DNA from: Arion vulgaris
Lineage: Eukaryota; Mollusca; Gastropoda; Stylommatophora; Arionidae
Direction of reading: 5' to 3'
Assembly: GCA_020796225.1 (NCBI GenBank)
Contig: CM036756.1
Coordinates: forward strand, 58,868,616 to 58,932,615
Length of the DNA stretch: 64,000 bases
The translations under genes and the position numbers were made by a program. The notes below the pieces were generated by a model. The model was not told the DNA's origin. It ran no database searches and saw only the letters and a program-made list of their open reading frames with translations. This document shows positions 45,001 through 54,561 of the stretch, piece after piece (position 1 is the stretch's first letter; each line of letters begins with the position of its first letter).

Positions 45001-45391
45001 AGTCGTCTAAGTATATATACACATGGTAACATTTCTGGTGAGAAGAATATAACTATGACTTCAGGTTAACTGAGTTGTCAAGATATATACACATGGTAAC
45101 ATTTCTGTGAGAAGAATATAGCTATGACTTCAGGTTAACTGAGTTGTTAAGATATATACACATGTAACATTTCGGTGAAAGAATATAACTATGACTTCAG
45201 GCTTATCTGAGTTGTCTAAGTATATATACACATGGTAACATTTCTGGTGAGAAGAATATAGCTATGACTTCAGGCTTAACTGAGTCTGTTCTAAGTATAT
45301 TACACATGGTAACATTTCTGGTGAGAAGAATATAGCTATGACTTCAGCTTAACTGAGTTGTCAAGTATATATACACATGGTAACATTTCTG

Positions 45392-46597
45392 TGTCTGTCG
45401 ATTTCAAAACGGATTTCAACTCATTCGCCCTTTCAAGCCATATACTGGTTCACCCACATTTTAACCTTTAGCTGCTAAGGACGTATATATAATTTTCTAT
45501 TCACTTCTAAGACGCATTACACTGTCTGTTATCTTCCTCTGTGGGCTAAATACTTGTTAACACGTTATACATTGCTACTATCACTGCAATAGGCGTACAT
45601 TAACGTGTGACCTAGGTCAAAGAGTAGCTATTGTTAACTCAGCTGGAAAGTATGTAGCAGTAAAGGGTTAAGATGACACATAGCCTGTATACTAGCTTAT
45701 TCAGTATACACCACAATATAAATGTCCAGATGAAAAAATTACGCAGCGAAAGGGTTAACCATCTTTCATGCAGGTTACATACGCCCCCTGGAAACACAAT
45801 ACAATGATACAGCCTTTCTTGCAAGAACTGTTCTTTTCTGAACATAAATTGTTTGGGATGATTCAATTGCAATACAACTTTCAGATATTATGAGCAATAG
45901 GGTATTTGTTGGTGAACAATCAGAATTAATTCGAAATTGTTAACCGATGTCTTAATAAAAGTGACCCTTATTTGTACTTGTGGCTTTGTCTGGATGATGA
46001 AGAACTGTGGGGAACGTGAATAGAAAATGAGAAAAACTTCATTTATTTGAAATACGTAATTTGATTCCTGGCGCCTTGAAAAACATCCTCCAATTCGATA
46101 ATGATCTGGCAACGCCTGAGATAATATATCGTTTGTGTTTGAAAATGGGAAAAACGAATAATTGCAATGGTTATTTCGGAGAGAAGACACGTGGAAGACT
46201 AATTTAAATTAACTCCTTGTTTTTCACAGCATACATATTTTCATTAGCCCATATATCTTTTCTGCAAAACCTGGTCGAGAATGAGTTCTGCTGACGCCTC
46301 ATGTTGATATATGAGATTGAGACAGAGGAGGATGTCTGCGGCGTTGAAATGTGGTTTTTGTCTCTGCAATATAAAAAATACGCGGTTGACGTTCGGTGTT
46401 AAGCGATCAGGTTATTTTCATTGATCACTGATCTCAATGTAGGTGGGAAATCAAGTTTTAATCCTGTGGAGACGGACTATCAAGTATAGTTTCCGTACTG
46501 AAGTTGAGCAAGTAAAACAATCATTGTGCAAAAATTATTAATACAAATTTAAAATAAATTTCTACATATTTTCAACATCCTCAATATTACATCTTGT
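45392..46597. other. Unassigned 1.2 kb, no repeat match
   Basis: The longest stretch of the right half with no similarity to any other part of the window. Frames at 45639-45872 and 45888-46190 (minus) show no known domain. Possibly unique host DNA flanking the satellite. Confidence 0.4.
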
Positions 46598-47085
46598 ACG
46601 TTCGACAGTTCTACCGAGTGTATGCACTGCATAGCGGTAAACGCTCACAGGCTGGTCAGAAAAAGCGATTCAAAGATACACTCAAGAACTCGATGAAATC
46701 TTTGGCATAGATGACAACAACTGGGAGAATGTTGCTCAAGACAGATCAGCCTGGCGTACACTTCTTCGACACTGTTCCTCGGCATGCGAGGCAGGTAGAA
46801 CAGCACGGATGGAACAAAAACGTCAAAATAGAAAGGCAGTAAACTTCCTACAAGTGCAAGTATACCTTGCCCACACTGTACAAGAACATTTCAAGCCTGC
46901 ACGAGTTCTCACTAGTCATCTACGCACACACAGACAAATATAACGCAACTACATTCCATTTGATGAAAATTGTGTGGTCATCATCACCCGTGATGGACGA
47001 GCATCATACACTGCAGTTGAGATCTTCATGTGTAAGAAAACAATATAGGAAGATATATCATCATTACGTGGACATGCATTAATGA
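46598..47085 (+). pseudogene. LINE C-terminus with zinc-finger remnant
   Basis: Pieces across frames: RQFYRVYALHSGKRSQAGQK, KKRFKDTLKNSMKSL, NNWENVAQDRSAWRTLLRHC, then CPHCTRTFQACTSSH and SHLRTHRQI. That gives a C-x2-C...H-x4-H type finger at the extreme C-terminus, interrupted by a stop and frameshift. Such a terminal finger occurs in some LINEs, as I recall. It may belong with the reverse transcriptase relic at 48.6 kb. Confidence 0.72.
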
Positions 47086-47754
47086 TGGTCCTACCATTCA
47101 ATCATTAAATATTTCAAACAAATGTTAATGAACCTGTCAAAGAAGATATCGTTTACACAACAAAACGTTTAGAGTTAAAATTGTAAATAATAATAATACA
47201 TATTTATTAGCACCGTCTGGTGTAAAGTCATAAACAAACGCCATTCTTATCTGTCTTCTACGATCTGTTTTGATCTTATCATCTTTTCGTGATATATGTT
47301 TACAGCGCTTTCTATAATATGTCTTTTTCTAAGCATTGTTTTTTCCTCCTAGCTTAGGCAATTTGCATTTCTCAGCGATGTGAATTTCTAATGTGGAGTT
47401 ACTGCGTCATGATGAGCTGTCCTACGTGATGAGCAGTGTTTCTTAGGTGATGTGACAATTAATCATTTAAAAGACATCTTTATATAAGTTTTTAATCGTT
47501 TATTATGTCTGCTGGACGTTTCCTTAGCCTTGCAGAGCTCACTATAAACGAATTGTTTTGGAATATTTTCATCATGTATGCAGACAACATGTGCAGACTA
47601 GCTCGCTCATTCAGACGTTCTGCAAGAGAGTGTGGATGTTTGGAATTTCGGCCTCCGTGAGGACTACTTAATGTCGTACTTTGTAATGCAACCTGATTCT
47701 GAGAAATCTCCGCGGTAAAGGTTGTGATCAAGTATTCTAATTTGTTGGCATGAT
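47086..47754. other. Unassigned; one unexplained minus frame
   Basis: A 90-codon minus frame (47492-47764) reads without stops and includes ARLRKRPADIIND at its end. I do not recognise it. Part of 47265-47330 weakly resembles the SINE-A 3' end. Confidence 0.35.
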
Positions 47755-47940
47755 TGCCATGCACTATCTAAGTGCGCACTGGTGTTGTACTAACCAAGGT
47801 AGTGAGCAATGTGCCATGATTGCCCTGCACTATCTAAGTGCCACTGGTGTGTAACAAGGTAGTGAGCAATGTGCATGATTGCCCTGCACTATCTAAGTGC
47901 CACTGGCGTGTAACAAGGTAGTGAGCAATATTGCATGATT
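47755..47940. repeat. ~60-bp tandem repeat, 3 copies
   Basis: Units share CACTATCTAAGTG, ACAAGGTAGTGAGCAAT and GCATGATT, with small indels. The array starts at the edge of the unexplained 90-codon frame. Confidence 0.85.
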
Positions 47941-48429
47941 TACCTTTTAATTAGGTAGCAATCTTTATTCCACTCCGATCTCATACACTATCACGTTGTT
48001 TACCAAATTCAACACTGACTTTACAAATTATGATGACTGTGAAGACAATATTCACATCACTGGATATGGTACAGCCAATTTATGATTTTGTTCTTATGAG
48101 TTATCAGTAATATGAGGACTATCATCATAGCACTCCCGACACGTCCATAGGTTCTCCGATCTCCGCCTCAACGAATCCAGCTGCGTCCAGTGGACCAACT
48201 TTACAAAGAAGAATATGTTTTGTCTTTGATCCTGTTCTTAACTTTGATGACATGATCTTCAGAAACATATGTAAGGATGACCTTAGTTCCTTGGTGTTGA
48301 TGGTGAGAGCAAAAACAAACACAGAGGTAAACCTGTCACTGTTAGTCTGCCGTTTGTTTCATTGTCGGAGGGATGGTATAATCATCAGCGATTATTAAGG
48401 TCGATGGTGATGTTTCCTTTCCTTTTCAC
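47941..48429. other. No gene recognised
   Basis: A minus frame (48125-48322) includes PLDAAGFVEAEIGEPMDVSG, which looks protein-like, but I cannot name it. It is followed by the LINE relic in the same orientation. Confidence 0.35.
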
Positions 48430-48860
48430 GAATATATGTAACGCCTGACGGGGAACTTATCTTATCTTAACCACATTTGCCGTGAAGCACCGTGGGGAGA
48501 TTTGGTTTTCTATCTTGTGTCAGGTGTGTCGCGCTTGACGTTACCAGTCCATGCTGTCGCAGGGACTCTGAGATGTTATCTATCCATCGTGTTCTTGGCC
48601 TGCCGTGTAGCGACTATTTTACCATATATTCTGCATATAATGAAAAGTGTCTGCGAGCATAGTCACAAACATCATGTTGATGAACGTTGAGGAGTAAACG
48701 CAGACTTGTTTGATGCACTTTTTGACATAAAAAGCGTATGATAATTCTTCATAATTTAGTCCACATGATACCATGCATCCGTCTAGCTGTCGAACGATCA
48801 TTGTGAACTTGTGTCTACATCCACACGTTCCTATATTCTTCCATCTCTGCATACTTTAAC
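48430..48860 (-). pseudogene. LINE reverse transcriptase (GVKQGC-type), decayed
   Basis: The upstream part (48852-48619) reads HKFTMIVRQLDGCMVS, then VKKCIKQVCVYSSTFINMMF and MLADTF. These correspond to the palm segment that in intact LINEs resembles GVKQGCVLAPTLFSMMF. The downstream part (48620-48440) gives GRPRTRWIDNISESLRQHGL and the C-terminal end. The YADD region is missing between them, so an internal deletion is likely. Confidence 0.65.
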
Positions 48861-48952
48861 TGCAGCTTTAGTGATCACTATAAGTGCCACGTTGACAGTG
48901 TATTTCTCCTTATTATATTTCTAATGAGACTACAAACAGCATGTCTGAAAAA

Positions 48953-49125
48953 TGAAAATCGTGGCATATCCTGTTCAGGAGTTAGCCATCAACCCAAGCA
49001 AACTAGTCTCTATTTTCTTGGCACCACTTATAAATTCAGTAGTTTGCCATTACTTTCAGAACGGTAGGGTCTATTTTTATCGTTCGTAAAAATCCACATA
49101 CACGAATATTCTTTCTACAGCAGAA
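48953..49125 (-). mobile_element. SINE-D2, partial
   Basis: It starts GAAAATCGTGGCATATCCTG as the 54.56-kb copy does and contains AGTTTGCCATTACTTTCAGA. It breaks off before the tRNA-like head. Confidence 0.65.
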
Positions 49126-49394
49126 CATCGTGGCGAAAGGATGAAGGAAAGATTAAAGGAACGATGCATAGATGAAGTGTTTATATAATACCAAAAAGAT
49201 GCAGAAATTCGTCACTCAAACCATCGGATAATCGCAAAACAAGCATAGAGGACAGCAACACTGGACTACGACCTGGCAGCAGAAAGATGACGAAAGAAGA
49301 AGAACTAAGCAACAAAGTAGATCATAAGTCCGTACCTTACCAGTAATCGATGAACAGAAGAATTCCGTTAGGTTCTTTTACAGAATTAGCTATC
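49126..49394. other. No gene recognised
   Basis: About 49160-49200 resembles 14760-14810. Probably retroelement debris. Confidence 0.3.
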
Positions 49395-49555
49395 TCACTT
49401 AACTACGAAAAAGATGGTTAGATGGCATAGCAGAATCCTATCAAAGAGCAAAATAACATTCACCCAAGCCACCAGAACAGCGCAAGACACAAACAGAAAA
49501 CCATGGCATTGAGCAACAACCCGGTAACATTGTGGCGACAAAAGAAAAAGAAGCG
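49395..49555 (+). pseudogene. LINE group Lf, 3' end
   Basis: RWLDGIAESYQRAK, then ACCAGAACAGCGCAAGAC, ending CCATGGCATTGAGCAACAAC and an AAAAAGAAG tail. Collinear with 29.7-29.9 kb on the other strand. Confidence 0.68.
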
Positions 49556-50094
49556 ATCTCACATCTGTTGATATGTGGACGATGATCGCATTTTCTGATC
49601 CAGTGGAACGACTTTTTTGCTCTTGATTGAAGTGATCAATCATTATCTGTTTTGAAATTAGAAATCCTGCTTTCTACTCTTCAACCGTTATTGAACCCGC
49701 GCCAAGTGATTTCCCACTGGACAGTTGACTGGTTGCTTTCTCGACCCCATCAATGCTGAACTAAACTTTCAGTAAAGTGGAACCTGTAACATGTGAGCTA
49801 TAGTTTCATTGCAAATGATTCACTGATGGTTGAGGTCAGCAAAATAGTGCTTTGTCTAACGTTCCAGTATCTGAAATTTGTCATATAACATTTTGTTGTC
49901 ATTCCAGAACTGGAGGGGAAAAAGAGAACTGAGGTGCCATAAACAGTTATTAGATCATCATAAATGTGATGTGAAGTGTTTCTGTCTCCATGCCGTATCT
50001 GTTTATATGATTTATATAGCTGAATAGTGATAGAGATGTCTTAATTAATTAAGTTGTATAATGTGTGTGAGAACATAAGTTCTTATGCAGTTCC
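49556..50094. other. No gene recognised
   Basis: No repeat or domain noticed. Confidence 0.3.
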
Positions 50095-50400
50095 ATCATC
50101 ATCAAGTAGCTTGTCCCTTATGAAACTTTGCTCCCCTGACAACAGTCCTGAAAAACTAAAATTCTCTGTTCTGCGCAAGTTGACCGGCGTCAGCAGAAGT
50201 CATTCTCAGATCGTCAATGACATCTTGCACCATCGTCTTCTAGATCTTTCTCTCATTCTTCTTCCATGTATCATTCCCTTCAAAATTATCTTCTCTAGGC
50301 ACGTATGTCGTTGATGTTTGATGTGCCCAAAATACTTAATTTTCTTTGACGTTATGCTCTTTAATAGCCAATTCTCCTCAATATCAAGCTGTTACCTAAC
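50095..50400 (-). pseudogene. LINE group Lc, 3' part
   Basis: Complement of 56.3-56.6 kb: GATCGTCAATGACATCTTGC, TCTAGATCTTTCTCTCATTC, and CAAAATACTTAATTTTC. Its 3' end with the (TGA)n tail is shortened. Confidence 0.7.
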
Positions 50401-50416
50401 ATAAGCATTTGTTATT

Positions 50417-50834
50417 TTCTCTGTCCAAGATATGCAGTTCCATAATAGGTGTTATTAATGCTATTATCTAATAATTCTCTTACGAATTCTCTGTCCAAGA
50501 TATGCAGTTCCATAATAGGTGTTATTAATGCTATTATCTAATAATTCTCTTACGAATTCTCTGTCCAAGATATGCAGTTCCATAATAGGTGTTATTAATG
50601 CTATTATCGAATAATTCTCTTACGAATTCTCTGTCCAAGATATGCAGTTCCATAATAGGTGTTATTAATGCTATTATCGAATAATTCTCTTACGAATTCT
50701 CTGTCCAAGATATGCAGTTCCATAATAGGTGTTATTAATGCTATTATCGAATAATTCTCTTACGAATTCTATGTCCAAGATATTCAGTTCCATAATAGGT
50801 GTTATTAATGCTATTATCGAATAATTCTCTTACC
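50417..50834. repeat. 70-bp tandem array, ~6 copies
   Basis: Units contain CTCTGTCCAAGATATGCAG, TTCCATAATAGGTGTTATTA, and AATAATTCTCTTACGAATT. Nearly identical; the last unit has two changes (ATGTCC, TATTCAG). It begins about 20 bp after the Lc fragment. Confidence 0.95.
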
Positions 50835-50929
50835 TATTAAATATGTGGTACCTATCATGATCTCTTATGTGGGGAACATATCTTCTTATGGTTTGTTTAG
50901 TTTTGTTATTTAGCTCCAATGTTAAAGCA

Positions 50930-51185
50930 CAAAGAAGCCTTATCAAAAGAATAAGAATCCGACAATCAATCTTCTGTGGGCGTATAATGCGAAAAGAAGG
51001 TTTAGAACATTTAGTAACAAAGGGTAAAATTCAGGAGAGATCGTAGAAGACAGAGGGAGAAGATGTTGGATGGGCTGACATCATGGCTCGACACAAGATC
51101 GACATCAGAACTGATTACAAGCACCAAGCAGAGAGAGTTGTGAAGAGACATGATCGTCTACCCCGGCAGACATGCAATTGCTTGA
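50930..51185 (+). pseudogene. LINE group Lb, 3' end
   Basis: QRSLIKRIRIRQSIFCGRIM, then RKEGLEHLVTKGKIQ, a frameshift, and a WADIMARHKI-type end. Compare 59.2-59.4 kb. Confidence 0.7.
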
Positions 51186-51189
51186 TTGA

Positions 51190-51600
51190 ATGTTATAGCA
51201 GTTCTGCTGTATAGGTCAGAACCATGGAGAACTGCTAAAACAATAACGAATAAATTGCAATCCTTCGTCATCTAGAATCTGCGCAGAATAGTGGGACTAG
51301 GTTATATGATAGAGACACAAATGAGGAACATATGGAGAGAACGAGGTATATTCCATTGAACGTGATAGGCATGGACGCTAATTATGTCATGAAAACTGCA
51401 CTGAGATGGACACCAGAGGGTAAACGAAAACGTGGAAGACCCAAAATGACCTGGAGGAGAGCACTAAAACAAGAGCTGAAAGAAATGAATCACAGCTGGA
51501 ACACAATACAGAAGACGGCCAAGAATAGACAAGAATGATGCATTTGTTACTGTCCTAAATGTCAAGAGCATCACATGTTAAAAAGAGAGAAAGAGAGGAA
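51190..51600 (+). pseudogene. LINE C-terminus related to La
   Basis: VLLYRSEPWRTAKTITNKLQ, then in the open frame 51332-51538 TALRWTPEGKRKRGRPKMTW, and NHSWNTIQKTAKNRQE before a stop. After it CPKCQEHHMLK is readable, so the true terminus was lost to a frameshift. Closest in wording to the 5.0-5.4-kb copy. Confidence 0.75.
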
Positions 51601-51732
51601 TATAATATTCTTTTTCTTCTAACCAGGGCTGCGAGTTTTCACTCTTGGGCAAGATATATAATATAAAGCTATAGATAGGAAGCTTTGCCATAAGTTGGAT
51701 GACGGCCTAAGATTCAACCGGGGATAGAAATG

Positions 51733-51734
<2 letters not shown>

Positions 51735-51772
<38 letters not shown>
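51735..51772. repeat. (GA)n microsatellite
   Basis: About 18 AG dinucleotides with no interruption. Confidence 0.95.
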
Positions 51773-51774
<2 letters not shown>

Positions 51775-51937
51775 GAGAAATATTTGTATGAAGTTCTCTT
51801 ATATGTGAAACAGATAGCCATTGTTATTCTTAATGGGTGACACTGAGTCCTTTGTTTAATTCTCTCTTCATTGATAAAGAGATCGCTATATATCTGTTAT
51901 TGGTGATACAATGGACTTTATTTGTGCTGAAGTTGTA

Positions 51938-52260
51938 TTCTTTCTTTCTTTTCTCCAATCATGTTTGCCTTCCAGCGTCAGGGTCAAGAAGAGATTTCTA
52001 AAACAGGCCTGTGTGTGCGCTTCGTAGATAGTGTCTTTCGTCGCCTCTGTTATCTCTGAGCTCCATCTTTTGCGTTACCGGCCTTTTGCATTGTACCCAT
52101 TGTATCGGAACAGCATTGCTCTTTGAAGTGCACTGTCTGTTGGTAATCTGCTTACGTCGCCGAACCATTTAATTTGTTGTTTCTTGATGAAGTCTCGCTG
52201 AAATTGTTTCGTGCAGAAATCTTTACCATTCCCTATTTTAAATATCGTGAAGGACACTGT
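51938..52260 (-). pseudogene. LINE group Le, 3' end
   Basis: FIKKQQIKWFGDVSRLPTDS then ALQRAMLFRYNGYNAKGR, continuing in another frame to a KRWSSEITEATKDTI-like strip and the terminal EKK tail. Sequence upstream to about 52450 may also belong to it. Confidence 0.75.
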
Positions 52261-52561
52261 TGAATACGATCTCGTGTCAGATTTGACCGGATCTTTCTTT
52301 TGTAGACTTGCAGTTTAGTTCAATTTACGCTGAGATCTCTCTATTCTGTGTTATTGTAAAAGTATTTTGATGAATCTCTCTTGTATTTTTCACTCTGTAG
52401 CTATGGTTTCTTGAGCTATTGTTTTAGTAATCTTACCTTTGCAGACCATAGGGTATGAATTGTCTGCTTCTTTATATTTCAAGAGCCACATGCGCAAGAG
52501 GTATTAAACCAATTGCTTTTATTAAGAGTTTTACATATGTAAAACTCACTTTCAACTTTGT
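52261..52561. other. Probable upstream part of the Le LINE
   Basis: No motif is clear enough to name. Orientation and position suit the same element. Confidence 0.3.
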
Positions 52562-53018
52562 CTTCGAACGCTTCATATCAAGCACTTGTTGACCACTCTT
52601 TGTGGTTTGTATGTGATCTGAGCCTAACAGCGATTGTACGTTGTGCTAGTTATGCACCTACAAGTAAGCTTGCACATCCGATTTCTGCGACGCTTTTTTA
52701 TTTACTAGGGTCGCCCACCTGCCCAGCGTGTTCGTAGCGCGTTGGACTGCGGGTGACTAGCCCTCTGTGAGTGCGGGTTCAATTCCGCGGGCTGGCAGAA
52801 AAGCCACAGGTTCCCCAGATTCACGGTGTTCGTGGCATCGAACCGAAGGGTTACGATGTCCATGGCACCGAGCCGAAGAGCTGAAAGTGCTTCTGGATCG
52901 GAAAAATAAAATAAAAATAATTTACTACGGTAGCTTCCCTAGCCCCTATCTCAGTCGCCTTGTAGGTTGCAGTGGTACTATTCTTTGCTTCCCTTGCGAG
53001 CTCAGGAAACACACAGGC
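52562..53018 (-). mobile_element. SINE-B interrupted by SINE-C
   Basis: Two pieces, 52562-52711 and 52921-53018, join into one normal SINE-B when the 209-bp SINE-C and one 11-bp duplication are removed. Confidence 0.88.
52712..52920 (+). mobile_element. SINE-C, tRNA-derived, complete
   Basis: A box TAGCGCGTTGG (52735-52745) and B box GGTTCAATTCC (52776-52786) lie at tRNA spacing. The tRNA-like head ends GCGGGCTGGCAG. The body contains ATGGCACCGAGCCGAAGAGC and a tail AAAATAAAATAAAAATAA. The target duplication TTTACTAGGGT / TTTACTACGGT (52701-52711, 52921-52931) has one mismatch. Both promoter boxes match the consensus, so transcription by polymerase III is plausible. Confidence 0.92.
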
Positions 53019-53020
53019 GA

Positions 53021-53391
53021 CCTATTTTTCAACGATCTTCTATTATCTCAGAAGATCTGGTCACGCGTATATTCTACTGTATGTTGTTTTTTCTCATTGT
53101 TCACAATATACAATAGTAGTGATCAGTGGCGGCTCGTGCCCCTTTTGTTGGTGGGGCCAGGCACAAATTTTCTTTAAAATCATGGTTTTTGGTTATATTA
53201 TATTTTAATTTATAAAATAATATATACACGTTACACATTATTTTTGGTGGGGCCCGGCCCCACTGTCCCTTAATGACGAGCCGCCACTGGTAGTGATACA
53301 CACTATCGTGAACAATGGGGGAAAAACTGCAGTTGAAACATACGCGTGACCAGATCTTTCAAGAGTAAAGAAACAAAGATTGTTGAAAATA
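53021..53391. mobile_element. Foldback (palindromic) element
   Basis: Arms of about 95-100 bp, 53021-53123 and 53290-53391, are inverted copies sharing GATCTGGTCACGCGTAT and TTGTTCAC. They once met almost head-to-head; the hAT MITE now sits at the centre. It begins just after the SINE-B end. Confidence 0.78.
53124..53289. mobile_element. hAT-type MITE, 166 bp
   Basis: Terminal inverted repeats CAGTGGCGGCTCGT / ACGAGCCGCCACTG are flanked by an exact 8-bp duplication GTAGTGAT (53116-53123, 53290-53297). The inner sequence has a second GC-rich inverted pair (GGTGGGGCC near both ends). It encodes nothing and needs a transposase supplied elsewhere. 8-bp duplication is the hAT rule. Confidence 0.92.
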
Positions 53392-53404
53392 AGTGTATTT
53401 TGCA

Positions 53405-53530
53405 CAGTAATCAATCAAGTGCAGTGCCGGTTGACATAGTCGATCATGTCTCTCCACATCTGTCTGTCTCTGGTACAATCCATCAACTCCGTCACTGAAC
53501 CATTGCCGAACCACGATTTCAAGCCGTATT
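53405..53530 (-). pseudogene. LINE group Lb, extreme 3' end
   Basis: Minus translation SWFGNGSVTELMDC, TRDRQMWRDMIDYVNRHCT and a stop, then a TTGATTGATT tail. Matches 59.2-59.3 kb. Confidence 0.72.
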
Positions 53531-53775
53531 GATTTTGCATATATAAAACTCATAATCAAGAGAAAGAAGTAAATGACCGTAACATATCGTATTGTTTATG
53601 GTCATAATCTCCCAGCAACAAGATTAAATATCTCTCATATTTGTAACAAAGATAAGGCATTGTGAAATCTGTTGATTCCACTTTCCTGTAACAATTTGCT
53701 GATAGGAACGTACTTATAAGCATGGATGTTGTCTAAAGATATAGGCGACCTTGGTTCAAGTGTCTTTGACTTTAG
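53531..53775. other. No gene recognised
   Basis: No repeat or domain noticed. Confidence 0.3.
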
Positions 53776-54023
53776 TTAGTTAATTGCATATCCTTTACAG
53801 GACTTTGCGAATCAACCCCAGCTTTTAAACGTGGTTTGTGATTTTTCTAGGCATTATTACGTTCAGTAGTCTGTCATTATTTTCTGAACGGCTAGTACCA
53901 TCGTCTTTTTGTAAAAACCCACGCGAAACATTTTGCAACCAAACTTCCGCATCGTGATTCGAACTCAGAACGTCGGGGTTAATAGACCGAGTCACTATTC
54001 CCTAAGCCACAGACGCCACCTGT
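53776..54023 (-). mobile_element. SINE-D1
   Basis: It starts AATTGCATATCCTTTACAGG and ends CCACAGACGCCACC. The B box GAGTTCGAATCACG is intact on the minus strand. It retains a segment (TTGCAACCAAACTTCCGC) partly lost in the 11.24-kb copy. Confidence 0.82.
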
Positions 54024-54561
54024 TACTTTAACCTGTAAAAAATACGTTCAACCTTCAACCTGTTAACATCAATAAAGGACAAACAGTCAGCAATATATAT
54101 TTCTGTTGAATCCATTTAAGAGTCGACATCACGTTTTAAGTTTGTACAGTAATAAGATTACTTGATCCATCGCAGACTTAAGGATGTTCATGCTTAGACT
54201 ATGTAAACATCAAAGTAGGTTTCAGCTACGTTGCTAAGTATTGTTATTGATTACTGAACGGACGACATTTAACTCCAGACCCATAGGTACTCAGTCTTTC
54301 TCAACGAATGTCGAACGTTATGCATACTGCACCTCTTCTTCTGTGCGCATATGTCCTTGCTAGATTTGCTGGAGGACCAATCAACAGTGCACATACTCTG
54401 TAGAATCGGTTGCAGCTTATTGGAGATATTGCTAAGTACTATATAAACATCGTGTAAACAGTTAGCAAATGTTGCAATACACCAACACTAGTTATGCGAC
54501 AGCGTAGGATGTCACTATATCAGCAGGCACTGTGTGTCCTTATACACAAATTCTACTCACT
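54024..54561. other. No gene recognised
   Basis: Short frames only. No repeat match was noticed apart from a possible echo of repeat G near 54385. Confidence 0.3.

Larger units (their letters stand above)
31374..45391. repeat. 73-bp satellite, ~180 copies, one insertion
   Basis: The monomer joins AGAAGAATATA(A/G)CTATG, ACTTCAGG(C/T)TTAACTGAG, T(T/C)GTCTAAGTATATATAC, and ACATGGTAACATTTCTGGTG. Three sites alternate freely; almost all other differences are one- to three-base insertions or deletions, heavily clustered (for example 34.05-34.60 kb). Each monomer has one TTAA. The piggyBac-type element at 32207-33112 sits in one of them. Small minus frames such as 41536-41781 are monomer-derived and not genes. 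Confidence 0.97.

Noticed and set aside
30619..50834. CRISPR-like appearance of regular arrays
   Set aside because: Units are contiguous with no variable spacers, in eukaryotic transposon-rich DNA. They are plain tandem repeats.
52735..52786. A functional tRNA gene at the SINE-C head
   Set aside because: A and B boxes are present, but the sequence continues into a SINE body, has an A-rich tail and a target duplication, and a second copy exists at 54.7 kb.
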